A DNA stretch of 64,000 nt from Bog-756 sp963812885. GTDB taxonomy: Bacteria; Actinomycetota; Acidimicrobiia; Acidimicrobiales; RAAP-2. The notes beneath the pieces were generated by a model. That model saw only the letters and a program-made list of their open reading frames with translations. It was not told the DNA's origin and did not search any database. Numbering within the stretch: position 1 is the first letter of the stretch; every line of letters starts with the position of its first letter. The stretch spans positions 372,001 through 436,000 of the forward strand of contig CAWEWZ010000008.1 in assembly GCA_963812885.1 (NCBI GenBank). The letters are read 5' to 3'. Below, piece by piece: positions 27,483 through 35,350 of this stretch. Made by a program: the position numbers and the translations under genes.

Positions 27483-28436
27483 ATGGACCTGCGGCCGATC
27501 GGATCCCTCCACGTCTCCGTGGTCGGGCTCGGGACCAACAACTTCGGACTCGGTATGCACGAGGACGACGTCCCGCCGGTGGTCGAGGCCGCCCTCGACG
27601 CCGGGATCACCTTCTTCGACACGGCCGACTCGTACGGGGACAGCGAGGAGCGGTTGGGCCGGGCCCTCGGGGGACACCGCGACGAGGTGGTCATCGGGAC
27701 CAAGTTCGGGAGCCCGGTCGGCCGGGACGGAACCGGCGGGGCCGCTCCCGGGTACGTGCGCCAAGCAGTCGAGCGCAGCTTGGGCCGGCTGGGGACCGAC
27801 CGGATCGATCTCTACCAGCTGCACCGGCCCGACCCCCAGACGCCGATCGCCGACACCCTCGGCGCCCTCCACGACCTGGTCCGGGAGGGCAAGGTGCGCG
27901 AGATCGGCTGCTCGAACTTCTCCGCAGCCCAGCTCGGCGAAGCCGACGCCGCGGCCCCCGACGGCGGGCCCCGCTTCGTGAGCGTGCAGAACCACTACAA
28001 CCTGGTGCATCGGGAGGACGAGCGTGAGGTGCTCCCCGAGTGCGAACGCCTGGGCCTGGCCTACCTGCCCTACTTCCCACTGGCCAGCGGGCTCCTGACC
28101 GGCAAGTACACGCGGGGGGAGGCCCCGCCGGACGGCACCCGTCTGCAGCGGTGGGGCGGTCGGGCCGATGGGATCCTCACCGACCGCAACTTCGACATTG
28201 CCGGGGAACTACAGAGCTGGGCCGGCGACCGAGGGCACAGCCTGCTCGACGTGGCCGTCGCCTGGCTCCTGTCCAAGCCGGTGGTGGCATCGGTGATCGC
28301 CGGCGCCACGAAGGCCGGTCAGGTGCGGGCCAACGCCGATGCCGGCCAGTGGCGGCTGTCGGCGGACGAGGTTGCCGACGTCGAGGCGCTGGCCCCGATC
28401 GACAGCGAGCCGGTCGGTCCGGGCCCATCGCCGTGA
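27483..28436 (+). CDS. Aldo/keto reductase
   Basis: This 317-residue NADPH-dependent TIM-barrel oxidoreductase has a complete catalytic tetrad: Asp and Tyr in FFDTADSYGDSEERLG, Lys in VIGTKFGSPVG, His in LYQLHRPDPQTP. The C-terminal coenzyme region is VIAGATKAGQVRANADA. I start at the ATG 27483, which gives the family N-terminus MDLRPIGSLHVSVVGLGTNN. Substrates of this subgroup are aldehydes or sugars; no specific one is evident. Confidence 0.88.
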   Translation: MDLRPIGSLHVSVVGLGTNNFGLGMHEDDVPPVVEAALDAGITFFDTADSYGDSEERLGRALGGHRDEVVIGTKFGSPVGRDGTGGAAPGYVRQAVERSLGRLGTDRIDLYQLHRPDPQTPIADTLGALHDLVREGKVREIGCSNFSAAQLGEADAAAPDGGPRFVSVQNHYNLVHREDEREVLPECERLGLAYLPYFPLASGLLTGKYTRGEAPPDGTRLQRWGGRADGILTDRNFDIAGELQSWAGDRGHSLLDVAVAWLLSKPVVASVIAGATKAGQVRANADAGQWRLSADEVADVEALAPIDSEPVGPGPSP

Positions 28437-28959
28437 CCGAACGCCGCCTTCCCTCACCGACGCCAGTCGTGCTCCATCGCCGGTGGGTTGGCGGTCCCGG
28501 CGGCATCGGTATCGGCTGCATCTGTGCCGGCGGCATCGGTATCGGCGGCATCGGCTGCATCGGCATCGGCTGCATCGCCTGCAGTGAGGTGCCCGGCGTC
28601 CGTCGCGTCCTTCGCCACACCATCGGTCCGACCACGCCCACGAAGAAGGACAGGACGAGGATGGCCAGGGCGGCCAGGCCCCGGTCGTCGGCCGACGTCT
28701 GGCACTCGTTGACGAACGCATCCCAGTCGGCCCGGGCGGCCGTGTCGGTCACCGGCGGTTCGGGGCCTGCGCCGATGGAAATCGGATCGACCAGGGCGGC
28801 GATCGGTGCCTCGGATGCCTTGCCCGGCCCGCAGGTTCCGCCGGCCGCCGGGGCCGGAAGGGCGACCAGCAATCCGGAGATGGCCAACCCCACACCGAAG
28901 AGGCCCACCAGGGCGAAACTGAGCCTGATCCAGAACTGATGTGAGGACTGCGTCACCAT
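28177..28959 (-). CDS. Two-span membrane protein with Met/Pro-rich tail; 3' end uncertain
   Basis: The N-terminus (MVTQSSHQFWIRLSFALVGL) has one transmembrane helix, then an extracytoplasmic loop with two Cys (GGTCGPG and VNECQTSAD), then a second helix (LAALAILVLSFFVGVVGPMV). After it comes a tail of repeated Met-Pro units (MQPMPMQPMPPIPMPP). Downstream of about 28450 the frame loses coding character and runs antisense through the aldo/keto reductase gene to 28177. The real protein therefore probably ends between 28440 and 28480, with a stop in another frame masked by an indel in the repeat. No family is recognised. Confidence 0.5.
   Translation of the reverse strand: MVTQSSHQFWIRLSFALVGLFGVGLAISGLLVALPAPAAGGTCGPGKASEAPIAALVDPISIGAGPEPPVTDTAARADWDAFVNECQTSADDRGLAALAILVLSFFVGVVGPMVWRRTRRTPGTSLQAMQPMPMQPMPPIPMPPAQMQPIPMPPGPPTHRRWSTTGVGEGRRRSVTAMGPDRPARCRSGPAPRRRQPRPPTAATGRHRRWPAPDRPSWRRRSPMPPPAWTGARRRPRRAGCALGRRPSSVVPRQCRSCGR
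28494..28584 (-). repeat. Short imperfect GGCATCGGTATCGGC-like tandem repeat
   Basis: About six imperfect copies of a 12-15 bp unit (ggcatcggtatcggc and variants with ctgcat) encode the Met/Pro repeats at the end of the minus-strand membrane protein. Such slippage-prone DNA could explain both length variation and the lost reading frame there. Confidence 0.6.
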
Positions 28960-29037
28960 CGAACCCCTTCCAACCCGAGCGATGTTAGACGCCGCAGTGC
29001 ACCGGGCGGGTTCGGGGGGTGGTGCAGTCCCGGCCGG

Positions 29038-29286
29038 CTACTGGTCCTCGGGAATCGCTTCCCACCACTGGCACCACCACTCGGCGCCGACCAGGATCCG
29101 CAGCTTCGGGTGCCAGCAGTAGGAGATCTCCTTGTACGGCTCGAGGTAGTACCGGCAGTTCTCGCACTTCTCCTTGCCGGATGGCTTTCCCTTGAGTACC
29201 GCATTGTCGGACAGATGTCGCAACTCGATCGACAGGGTCTCGTCGATCTCCTTGGGTTCGGGTTCGGGGATCACGTAGTCGGACAT
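29038..29286 (-). CDS. HiPIP-like small Cys4 protein
   Basis: This 82-residue acidic protein starts MSDYVIPEPEPKEIDETLSI and ends with CENCRYYLEPYKEISYC then WHPKLRILVGAEWWCQWWE. The spacing C-x2-C-x12-C-x14-C, with a very aromatic surround, resembles high-potential iron-sulfur proteins and the HiPIP-like small subunits of glycyl-radical enzymes. A [4Fe-4S] or zinc site is likely; I cannot tell which. There is no signal peptide. The gene sits alone between a membrane protein and a hydrolase. Function unknown. Confidence 0.7.
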   Translation of the reverse strand: MSDYVIPEPEPKEIDETLSIELRHLSDNAVLKGKPSGKEKCENCRYYLEPYKEISYCWHPKLRILVGAEWWCQWWEAIPEDQ

Positions 29287-29419
29287 CCCGACAAACTACT
29301 GCTGGCGCCGCACCGCCGTGACCTGGGCCTCACCGTCGCGACCCGGGCATCGTGGCCGCGGGAGTCGTCCGGATGTCGTGCGCCGGCAGGCGGCCGTCGG
29401 CCGCCGCCGGTCCGGTCGG

Positions 29420-30388
29420 TCAGACGACTGGCGTGGCGGCGACGAAGTCGGCCAGGACCCGTCCGAGCTCCTCGCCCCTCTGCTCCTGGAGGAAGTGGCC
29501 GGCTCCGGCGATCCGGGTGTGGGGTTGTCCGCCGGCCCCGGGAACCAGCTCCTGGAACACACCGTCCCAGCCCGCCGTGGCCGGGTCGCCGTCCGAGTAG
29601 GCGGTGAGGAAGGGGCGGTCGAATTCGGACAGCGCGGCCACCGTGGCCCGGCCGATGGCCGCACCGGGGTCGTTGCGGGTGAGGGGGATCAACCCCGGGA
29701 ACTGGAGCATCCCCGCCTGGTAGCGGGGGTCAGGGAACGGGGCGTCGTAGGCGGCCAGCACGTCGGGGGGCAACGGGCCGGCCGCGGCTTCGAGGAAGGC
29801 GCTGGCCGCGATGGCGGGCGTCCGCACCGAGAAGAGGACGTAGTCCACGAGTGCCTCCTGCAGGACCACCCGGTCGTCGCCCAGCCCGTGGTTGGCCCAC
29901 CCCAGCCGACCGGCGAGCGACGGGTCGGCGGTGTGCAGCACGGTGTTGGCCACCACCACCCGGGCGAAGCGGTCGGGGTCGGCGGCGAGGACGCTGAGGC
30001 CGATGGGCCCGCCCCAGTCCTGGGCCAGCAGGGTGACGCCGGTGAGGTCGAGGACGGCGATCAGCCCCTCGATCCACTGGATGTGGCGGGAGAACGTGTA
30101 GTCGGTCCGCTCGGCCGGCTTGTCGGAACGGCCGAACCCGATGTGGTCGGGCGCGATCACCCGCAGCCCGGCCGCGGTGAGCACGGGAATGACCGTCCGG
30201 TAGAGGTAGGACCAGGTGGGTTGACCGTGCAGCAGGAGGACCACCTCCCCGTCGGCCGGCCCGGCATCGACGTAGTGCATGCGCACGGGAGGGACGCCCC
30301 GGGCGGTCACCGTTACATAGTGGGGATCGAAGGAGTAGCCGGGCAGATCGGCGAAGCGGTCGTCGGGGGTCCGCAACACTCCGTCCAT
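29420..30388 (-). CDS. Haloalkane dehalogenase-like alpha/beta hydrolase
   Basis: This 322-residue protein opens MDGVLRTPDDRFADLPGYSF and shows the HLD layout: oxyanion motif LLLHGQPTWSYLYRTVI, nucleophile Asp in LLAQDWGGPIGLSVLA, and catalytic His in IAGAGHFLQEQRGEELG. Asp rather than Ser as nucleophile supports dehalogenase subfamily I, although related hydrolases share this. The ATG at 30388 has GAGGAGGGG upstream. The reaction would replace halide on small alkanes by hydroxyl; the natural substrate is unknown. Confidence 0.8.
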   Translation of the reverse strand: MDGVLRTPDDRFADLPGYSFDPHYVTVTARGVPPVRMHYVDAGPADGEVVLLLHGQPTWSYLYRTVIPVLTAAGLRVIAPDHIGFGRSDKPAERTDYTFSRHIQWIEGLIAVLDLTGVTLLAQDWGGPIGLSVLAADPDRFARVVVANTVLHTADPSLAGRLGWANHGLGDDRVVLQEALVDYVLFSVRTPAIAASAFLEAAAGPLPPDVLAAYDAPFPDPRYQAGMLQFPGLIPLTRNDPGAAIGRATVAALSEFDRPFLTAYSDGDPATAGWDGVFQELVPGAGGQPHTRIAGAGHFLQEQRGEELGRVLADFVAATPVV

Positions 30389-30589
30389 GACCCCTCCTCG
30401 GTAGTCGGCCACCCGCCAATGGACGCTAGCAACCACCCCGCCGGGGGCGGTGTTCTCTGACGCGGGCGGGCGACCTCGTGCCTGTTCGCCGGCTGACCCT
30501 CCACCCGACCCCGGCCCACCGGTTCCGGGCCCCGATGAAGCCCGCACCCGGGCCCCCCGCACCGGTGCCCGGTGTGCCATAGTCGACCG

Positions 30590-30979
30590 GTGCCGTTGCC
30601 ACCGATCGATCCCTCCGTCGTGCGCGTCGACGACGCTGGTCTGACCCTGTTGGGGGGCTGGTCGCCGACCAGCGGGCTCCGGCACTTCCCGCGCTCACCG
30701 GTCTGCCCCTACACCGGCGCCGACGACGTCGAGGCGATCGACCTTCCCCGAGCCGGGACGGTCTGGCTGCACACCATGGTCAACCTCCCGCCCCCCGGCT
30801 ACTCCGGTCCGGTCCCCTACGGGCTGGGCATCGTCGAATTGGACGGGACCCCACTGCTCCGGGTCGTCACCCGCCTCGCCGGTGCCGGCCTCGAGCGGGG
30901 GACGACGGTGCACCTGGACGGGGAGGAAGTTCCCGGCCCCGACGGGGAGCCGGCGCTGACGTGGGTGTTCCGGTCGTGA
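30590..30979 (+). CDS. DUF35 OB-fold protein, partner of thiolase
   Basis: This 129-residue protein resembles the acyl-CoA-associated Zn-ribbon/OB-fold (DUF35) proteins that sit beside SCP-x-like thiolases and can form a complex with them. The OB part is seen in GTVWLHTMVNLPPPGYSG, PYGLGIVELDG and the closing TWVFRS. The N-terminal ribbon is degenerate: only one Cys remains (SPVCPYTG) where four are usual. The GTG start at 30590 gives MPLPPIDPSVVRVDD; a GTG six codons upstream is possible. Its stop is overlapped by the thiolase GTG. Confidence 0.75.
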   Translation: MPLPPIDPSVVRVDDAGLTLLGGWSPTSGLRHFPRSPVCPYTGADDVEAIDLPRAGTVWLHTMVNLPPPGYSGPVPYGLGIVELDGTPLLRVVTRLAGAGLERGTTVHLDGEEVPGPDGEPALTWVFRS

Positions 30980-32125
30980 GCGACGTGCGGATCACCGGGG
31001 TCGGGCTCCATCCCTTCGGCCGGTTCGACGGGGTGACCGGGACGGACATGGGGGTTGTGGCCGTCCGGGGCGCCCTGGCCGAGGCCGGCTGCGGCCCCCG
31101 CGATCTGCAGGCCGCGTTCTGCGGTACCGCCTACGGCGGCGTCGCCGCCGGACACCGCGTCCTCGGCGCACTGGCCGGCACCGGCATCCCCATCTACGAC
31201 GTCGAGGCCGGCTGTGCCTCGGGCGGTGCCGCCCTGCAACTGGCGGCGGCGTCGATCGCTTCGGGGCAGAACGACCGGGTCCTGGCCTTCGGCATCGAGA
31301 AGATGCCCAAGGGCATCATCCGCTCGTCATTCTTCGCCCCCTGGCAGGAGTCGGCCGGGCTCACGCCGGCGCCGGCCTACTTCGCGCTGCGGGCCCAGCG
31401 GCTGCTGGCCGACACCGGACTGACCGCGGAGCACCTGGCCCAGGTGGTGGTCAAGAACCGCCGCCACGGCGTCGACAACCCGGACGCCATGTTCCGCAAG
31501 CCGGTCACCATCGACGAGGTGCTCTCGGCCCGGATGATCTGTCCTCCCCTCACCCTGTTCATGCTGTGTTCGCCGAACGAAGGGGCCGCCGCCGTCGTTC
31601 TCGAGCGGCGGCGACAACGGCGACGGCGGCGACGGTGGCGAAGGCATCAGGGTGGCCGGCATCTCCCTCCGCTCCCACCTCCCCGGCAACGTCCTCGGCG
31701 AGGATTCGCCGCTGTGCGGGATCGACGACCGGGCCATCACGCCCCCGACCACACTGGCGGCCGACGATGCCTACGCCCAGGCCGGGCTCGGGCCCGACGA
31801 CGTCGACGTCGTCGAGTGCCAGGACACCGATGCCGCCCGCGAACTGCTGGCCTGGGCCGAGCTCGGCCTGTGCGGTCCCGGCGACCAGGCCGGCATCCTC
31901 GCCCACGGCGACGCCATGATCGGCGGACGGCTGCCGATCAACCCGTCGGGGGGACTGCTGTCGAAAGGCGAACCGCTGGGCGCCTCGGCGCTGGGCCAGG
32001 TCGTCGAACTGGTCCGCCAGCTACGCGGGACGGCGGGGGTCCGCCAGGTGGAGGGGGCACGGGTCGGGCTGGCCCACGTGATCGGGCGGGGCGCCAACGC
32101 CTGCGTCACCGTGCTCATCGGGTAG
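30976..32125 (+). CDS. Thiolase-family protein (acetyl-CoA acetyltransferase / SCP-x type)
   Basis: This is a cytoplasmic Claisen-type enzyme that makes or cleaves 3-oxoacyl-CoA. The nucleophilic Cys is in VEAGCASGGAALQLAAA. Later motifs are VECQDTDAARELL, INPSGGLLSKGEPLGASALG (His is replaced here by the SCP-x-like sequence) and the C-terminal GRGANACVTVLIG. One extra base within a GGCGAC-rich stretch near 31620 breaks the frame. It is coupled to the DUF35 gene by a GTGA overlap. The pair probably acts in side-chain or branched acyl-CoA breakdown, by analogy. Confidence 0.82.
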
Positions 32126-32131
32126 CGGGAC

Positions 32132-32779
32132 GTGGAACCGTTCGACCCGCGGACGGTCCGGGCCGCCTACGACGCCACCGCTGCCGACTATGCGGCCGCC
32201 TTCGCCGACGATCTCGACAAGCTTCCGCTCGACCGGTCCGTCCTCGACGCCGCCGTCGAGAAACTCGAACCGGGGGCGACGGTCGTCGACCTCGGGTGCG
32301 GCCCCGGGCAGGTCTCCCAGTACCTGGCCGACCGGGGGGCCCGGACCATCGGCGTGGATCTCGCCCCCGAGATGCTGGCCCAAGCGGCCCGGCGCACCAG
32401 GGGCCTCGACTTCGCCGGGGGTGACATGCGGGCGCTGCCCTTCGGCCCCCAGGTCTTTTCGGCCGCGGTGGCCTTCTACTCGATCCAACATCTGCCCCGG
32501 GTCGAGCTCCCATCGGTGCTCGGTGAGATCCGGAGGGTGCTGGCCCCGGGAGGGGTGCTGGTGATCGCCACCCATCTGGGCGCCGGCGAGGTCACCGTCG
32601 ACGAGTTCCTCGGCCACGCCATCGAGCCGGTCGGGGGCACCATGTACGGGAGCGAGGAGCTCCGAGCCGCGCTGGCACGGCACTCCTTCGGCGTCGACCG
32701 GACCTGGTACCGGGAGTCGCTCCCCCACGAGCACCCCTCCCGGCGGATCTACCTGATCGGCCGGCGCGACGACGGGTGA
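32132..32779 (+). CDS. Class I SAM-dependent methyltransferase
   Basis: This 215-residue methyltransferase has motif I VVDLGCGPGQVSQYLADRG, the acidic end of strand 2 (GVDLAPEML), motif II region DMRALPFGPQVFSAAVAFYS and the post-motif EIRRVLAPGGVLVIATHLG. The N-terminus (VRAAYDATAADYAAAF) is the usual lead of the UbiE/Methyltransf_11 group. The substrate is unknown. It follows the thiolase gene by 6 bases, so it may be in that operon. The 3' end overlaps the convergent methyltransferase by 31 bases. Confidence 0.83.
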   Translation: MEPFDPRTVRAAYDATAADYAAAFADDLDKLPLDRSVLDAAVEKLEPGATVVDLGCGPGQVSQYLADRGARTIGVDLAPEMLAQAARRTRGLDFAGGDMRALPFGPQVFSAAVAFYSIQHLPRVELPSVLGEIRRVLAPGGVLVIATHLGAGEVTVDEFLGHAIEPVGGTMYGSEELRAALARHSFGVDRTWYRESLPHEHPSRRIYLIGRRDDG

Positions 32780-33504
32780 GCTGGGTCCAGGCGGAGGGCG
32801 AAATGGGCTTTGACCGATTCGTCGGTCGCCGGATCGCCGACCTCGTTCACCTCCTCCAGGATGACGAACCTCGACTGCAGGGCAGGCCTCAGCCGGGCCA
32901 GCTCGACGCCGAGCTCACCGATCTCTTCATGGTGGAGCAGGTACTGGGACTCGCCCACGGGTTCGAAGATACGGATGTCCCACCACGACAGCCCCTCCTC
33001 GGCCAGCGTCACATCCATGATCAGGACGTGATCGTCGAATTCGTACACCCAGGGGGGCTCCTCACCCAGGCGGCGCAGCTCCCCCACCGTATTGACATCG
33101 ACGATGAACAGTCCTCCGTCGTTGAGATGGTCGGCCACGGCGGCGAACATCGACTCCCAGGCGGCGAAGGTCAGGAGGTGGTTGATGCTGTCGAACACGC
33201 AGATGACCACGTCGAACCGGCGGCCGAGGGCGAACGAGCTCATGTCCCCTTCGATCAACTCGGCGGTGGGGACCTTGGTCCGGGCCACGGCCAGCATCTC
33301 CGGCGACCGGTCCAGCCCGGTCAGGGCACCGAACAGGGTGAGGTGGGCCAGGATCGATCCGGTGCCGCAGCCGAGCTCGAGCAGCGATTGCGCCTCGGGC
33401 CGGTAGCGGTCGATGAACTCGACCACCCGTGCCGCCCGCGGGGCCGGATCGTCCATGGCGGCGTCGTAGAAGCGGGCGAAACGCTCGTAGGCGTACATCG
33501 TCAA
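32749..33504 (-). CDS. Class I SAM-dependent methyltransferase
   Basis: This 251-residue enzyme begins MYAYERFARFYDAAMDD after the first two codons and has motif I SLLELGCGTGSILAHL, GLDRSPEML and VVICVFDSINHLL. The C-terminal region (GLSWWDIRIFEPVGESQYLL) forms the extra beta-rich part typical of the group with glycine N-methyltransferase-like folds. The substrate is not evident. It overlaps the convergent methyltransferase at 3' ends and starts 19 bp from a strong inverted repeat. Confidence 0.83.
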   Translation of the reverse strand: MTMYAYERFARFYDAAMDDPAPRAARVVEFIDRYRPEAQSLLELGCGTGSILAHLTLFGALTGLDRSPEMLAVARTKVPTAELIEGDMSSFALGRRFDVVICVFDSINHLLTFAAWESMFAAVADHLNDGGLFIVDVNTVGELRRLGEEPPWVYEFDDHVLIMDVTLAEEGLSWWDIRIFEPVGESQYLLHHEEIGELGVELARLRPALQSRFVILEEVNEVGDPATDESVKAHFALRLDPAHPSSRRPIR

Positions 33505-33522
33505 ACGGTGCCACAGCGGGCA

Positions 33523-33566
33523 CCGGGTCCGCTGAGCCTGCCCGCTCGAGCGCTCAGCGGACCCGG
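33523..33566. repeat. 15-bp perfect inverted repeat in a divergent promoter region
   Basis: CCGGGTCCGCTGAGC (33523-33537) and GCTCAGCGGACCCGG (33552-33566) are perfect complements around a 14-base centre. No T-tract follows on either strand. It lies between a methyltransferase start (33504, minus) and the dehydrogenase start (33669, plus), so it is not a terminator of an obvious gene. It may be an operator or an mRNA-leader hairpin of the plus-strand gene. Confidence 0.6.
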
Positions 33567-33668
33567 CTCCCTGGCATCGGCTGATTCACAATCTTGCTTG
33601 AGCGAGCCCCGATCGCATCCGACCCGGTGTCGGATCCGAGATTCCGCGTCGGCGCTAGAGTCCCCCGG

Positions 33669-34475
33669 GTGACGTTGACACCGGACGCAGTGCTGCTCGA
33701 CGGGAAGGTGGCCGTGGTCACCGGCGGTGGATCGGGAATCGGCCGCGGCGTGGCCCGAACGCTGGCCGCGTTCGGCGCCACCGTGGCCATCTGGGAGCGC
33801 GACTCGGAAACCTGCGACGCGGCCGCCGCCGAGTTCGGGGGCCTCGGGATCACCGTCGACGTCCGGGAGAGCGAGCAGGTCGACGCGGCACTGGCCCGCA
33901 CCCGCGACGAGGCCGGCGAGGTCCAGATCCTCGTCAACAACGCCGGTGGTGTATTCGCCGTCCCCTTCCTCGAGAGCAAGGAGAAGGGCTGGGACGCCTT
34001 GTACCGGGCCAATCTCAAGCACGTCATCCTGTGCACGCACCGGGTGGCCCAGGCCATGGTGGCAGCGGAACTGCCAGGCAGCATCATCAGCGTCACCTCG
34101 ATCGAGGGTGTGCGGGCGGCCCCCGGCTACGCGGCCTATGCGGCGGCCAAGGCCGGGGTGATCAACTTCACCAAGACGATCGCCCTCGAACTGGCGCCCC
34201 ACGGGATCAGGGTCAACGCCCTGGCCCCCGACATCACCATGACCGAGGGCCTCGCCGCGGTCGCCCCGCCGGGCAGCGGCGATCGGTTCGGACACGTGGT
34301 CCCCATGGGGCGGGTGGGACACGTCGACGAGATGGCCGGCGCCGCGGTGTTCCTCGCCTCCGACCTCTCTTCCTATGTGACCGGGCAGACCATCCACGTC
34401 GACGGCGGCACCCACGCCGCCAGCGGCTGGTACCACCACCCGGTGTCGGGCGACTACATCCTCGGCCCGGCCTGA
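33669..34475 (+). CDS. Short-chain dehydrogenase/reductase (SDR)
   Basis: This 268-residue classical SDR has coenzyme motif VTGGGSGIGRGVA, the structural ILVNNAGGVFAVP, the catalytic Ser in SIISVTSIEGVRA, and Tyr/Lys in YAAYAAAKAGVIN. Val-Asp after the second strand (ITVDVRE) is compatible with either coenzyme. The late VNALAPDITMTEGLA and the closing TGQTIHVDGGT are normal. The start is a GTG at 33669. The likely reaction is hydroxyl/keto interconversion on a small or acyl substrate. Confidence 0.85.
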   Translation: MTLTPDAVLLDGKVAVVTGGGSGIGRGVARTLAAFGATVAIWERDSETCDAAAAEFGGLGITVDVRESEQVDAALARTRDEAGEVQILVNNAGGVFAVPFLESKEKGWDALYRANLKHVILCTHRVAQAMVAAELPGSIISVTSIEGVRAAPGYAAYAAAKAGVINFTKTIALELAPHGIRVNALAPDITMTEGLAAVAPPGSGDRFGHVVPMGRVGHVDEMAGAAVFLASDLSSYVTGQTIHVDGGTHAASGWYHHPVSGDYILGPA

Positions 34476-34509
34476 CCGCGGCGGCAGAGGAAGGTCGGCC
34501 CCTCGCCGT

Positions 34510-35325
34510 TCAGTGGCCGAGGGCGGGATGCCGGCGGGCCACCATGGGGACGACCACGCTGCGGGGCGAGAGCCAACCGGCAGCGGCCGAGATCCGATTG
34601 GCCAATCCGGGGATGACCACGGCCCGGTCGGCGTCCAACCCGGCCACCGCGGCCTTGGCCACGTCGCCCACCGGCACCCACATCATCTTGGGCATGGCCC
34701 CGGCGGCTTCCTCGTCGGAGATGCCGGCCGCCGCGGCGAAGCCGGTATCCACCGGGCCCGGGCACAGCACGGTCACGGTCACACCCTTGTCCCGCAACTC
34801 GCCGCGCAGGGCGTGGCTGTACGAGAGCACGAAGGCCTTGCTGGCCCCGTAGGCGGCCTGGCCGGGCAGGGGCTGGTACGCGGCGGTGGAGGCCACGTTG
34901 AGGACGGCGCCGCTGCGGCGCTCGACCATCCCCGGCACGAACAGGGAACACAGATGCACCACCGCTTCGACATCGGTCCGCACCAGGGCCAGCTCGGCCG
35001 CCGGATCGGAGCGGTACACCGGGCCCATGGTCGAGAATCCGGCATTGTTCACCAGGATGTTGACCGACAACGAACGGCGCTCGAGCTCGTCCACGATCGA
35101 GCTCCGGGACACGTCGTCGGCCAGATCGGCGACCATCACCCCGGCCCGGATGCCGTGCCTGGCCGTCAACTCGTCGGCCAGGGCGCGCAGCTTCTCGTGG
35201 CTCCGGGCCACCAGTGTGACCCCGAGCCCCCGGGCGGCGAGCAGGCGGGCGATCTCGGCGCCGATGCCGGACGAGGCTCCGGTCACCAGGCAGGTGCGGT
35301 CGGGGTTGGGGGCGGGAAGGACCAT
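34510..35325 (-). CDS. Short-chain dehydrogenase/reductase (SDR), DltE-like
   Basis: This 271-residue SDR has LVTGASSGIGAEIARLLA, VNILVNNAGFSTMGPV and the active site AYGASKAFVLSYSHAL with Ser in NVASTAAYQPLPG. The VARSHEKLRALADEL stretch with Arg favours NADP(H). The C-terminus has a hydrophobic patch (VVIPGLANRISAAAGWL) that suggests membrane contact, as in the DltE/acyl-chain reductase group. Its end faces the preceding SDR convergently, 34 bp apart. Confidence 0.83.
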   Translation of the reverse strand: MVLPAPNPDRTCLVTGASSGIGAEIARLLAARGLGVTLVARSHEKLRALADELTARHGIRAGVMVADLADDVSRSSIVDELERRSLSVNILVNNAGFSTMGPVYRSDPAAELALVRTDVEAVVHLCSLFVPGMVERRSGAVLNVASTAAYQPLPGQAAYGASKAFVLSYSHALRGELRDKGVTVTVLCPGPVDTGFAAAAGISDEEAAGAMPKMMWVPVGDVAKAAVAGLDADRAVVIPGLANRISAAAGWLSPRSVVVPMVARRHPALGH

Positions 35326-35350
35326 CGACGAAGCGTAGGTCCGGCCCGGC

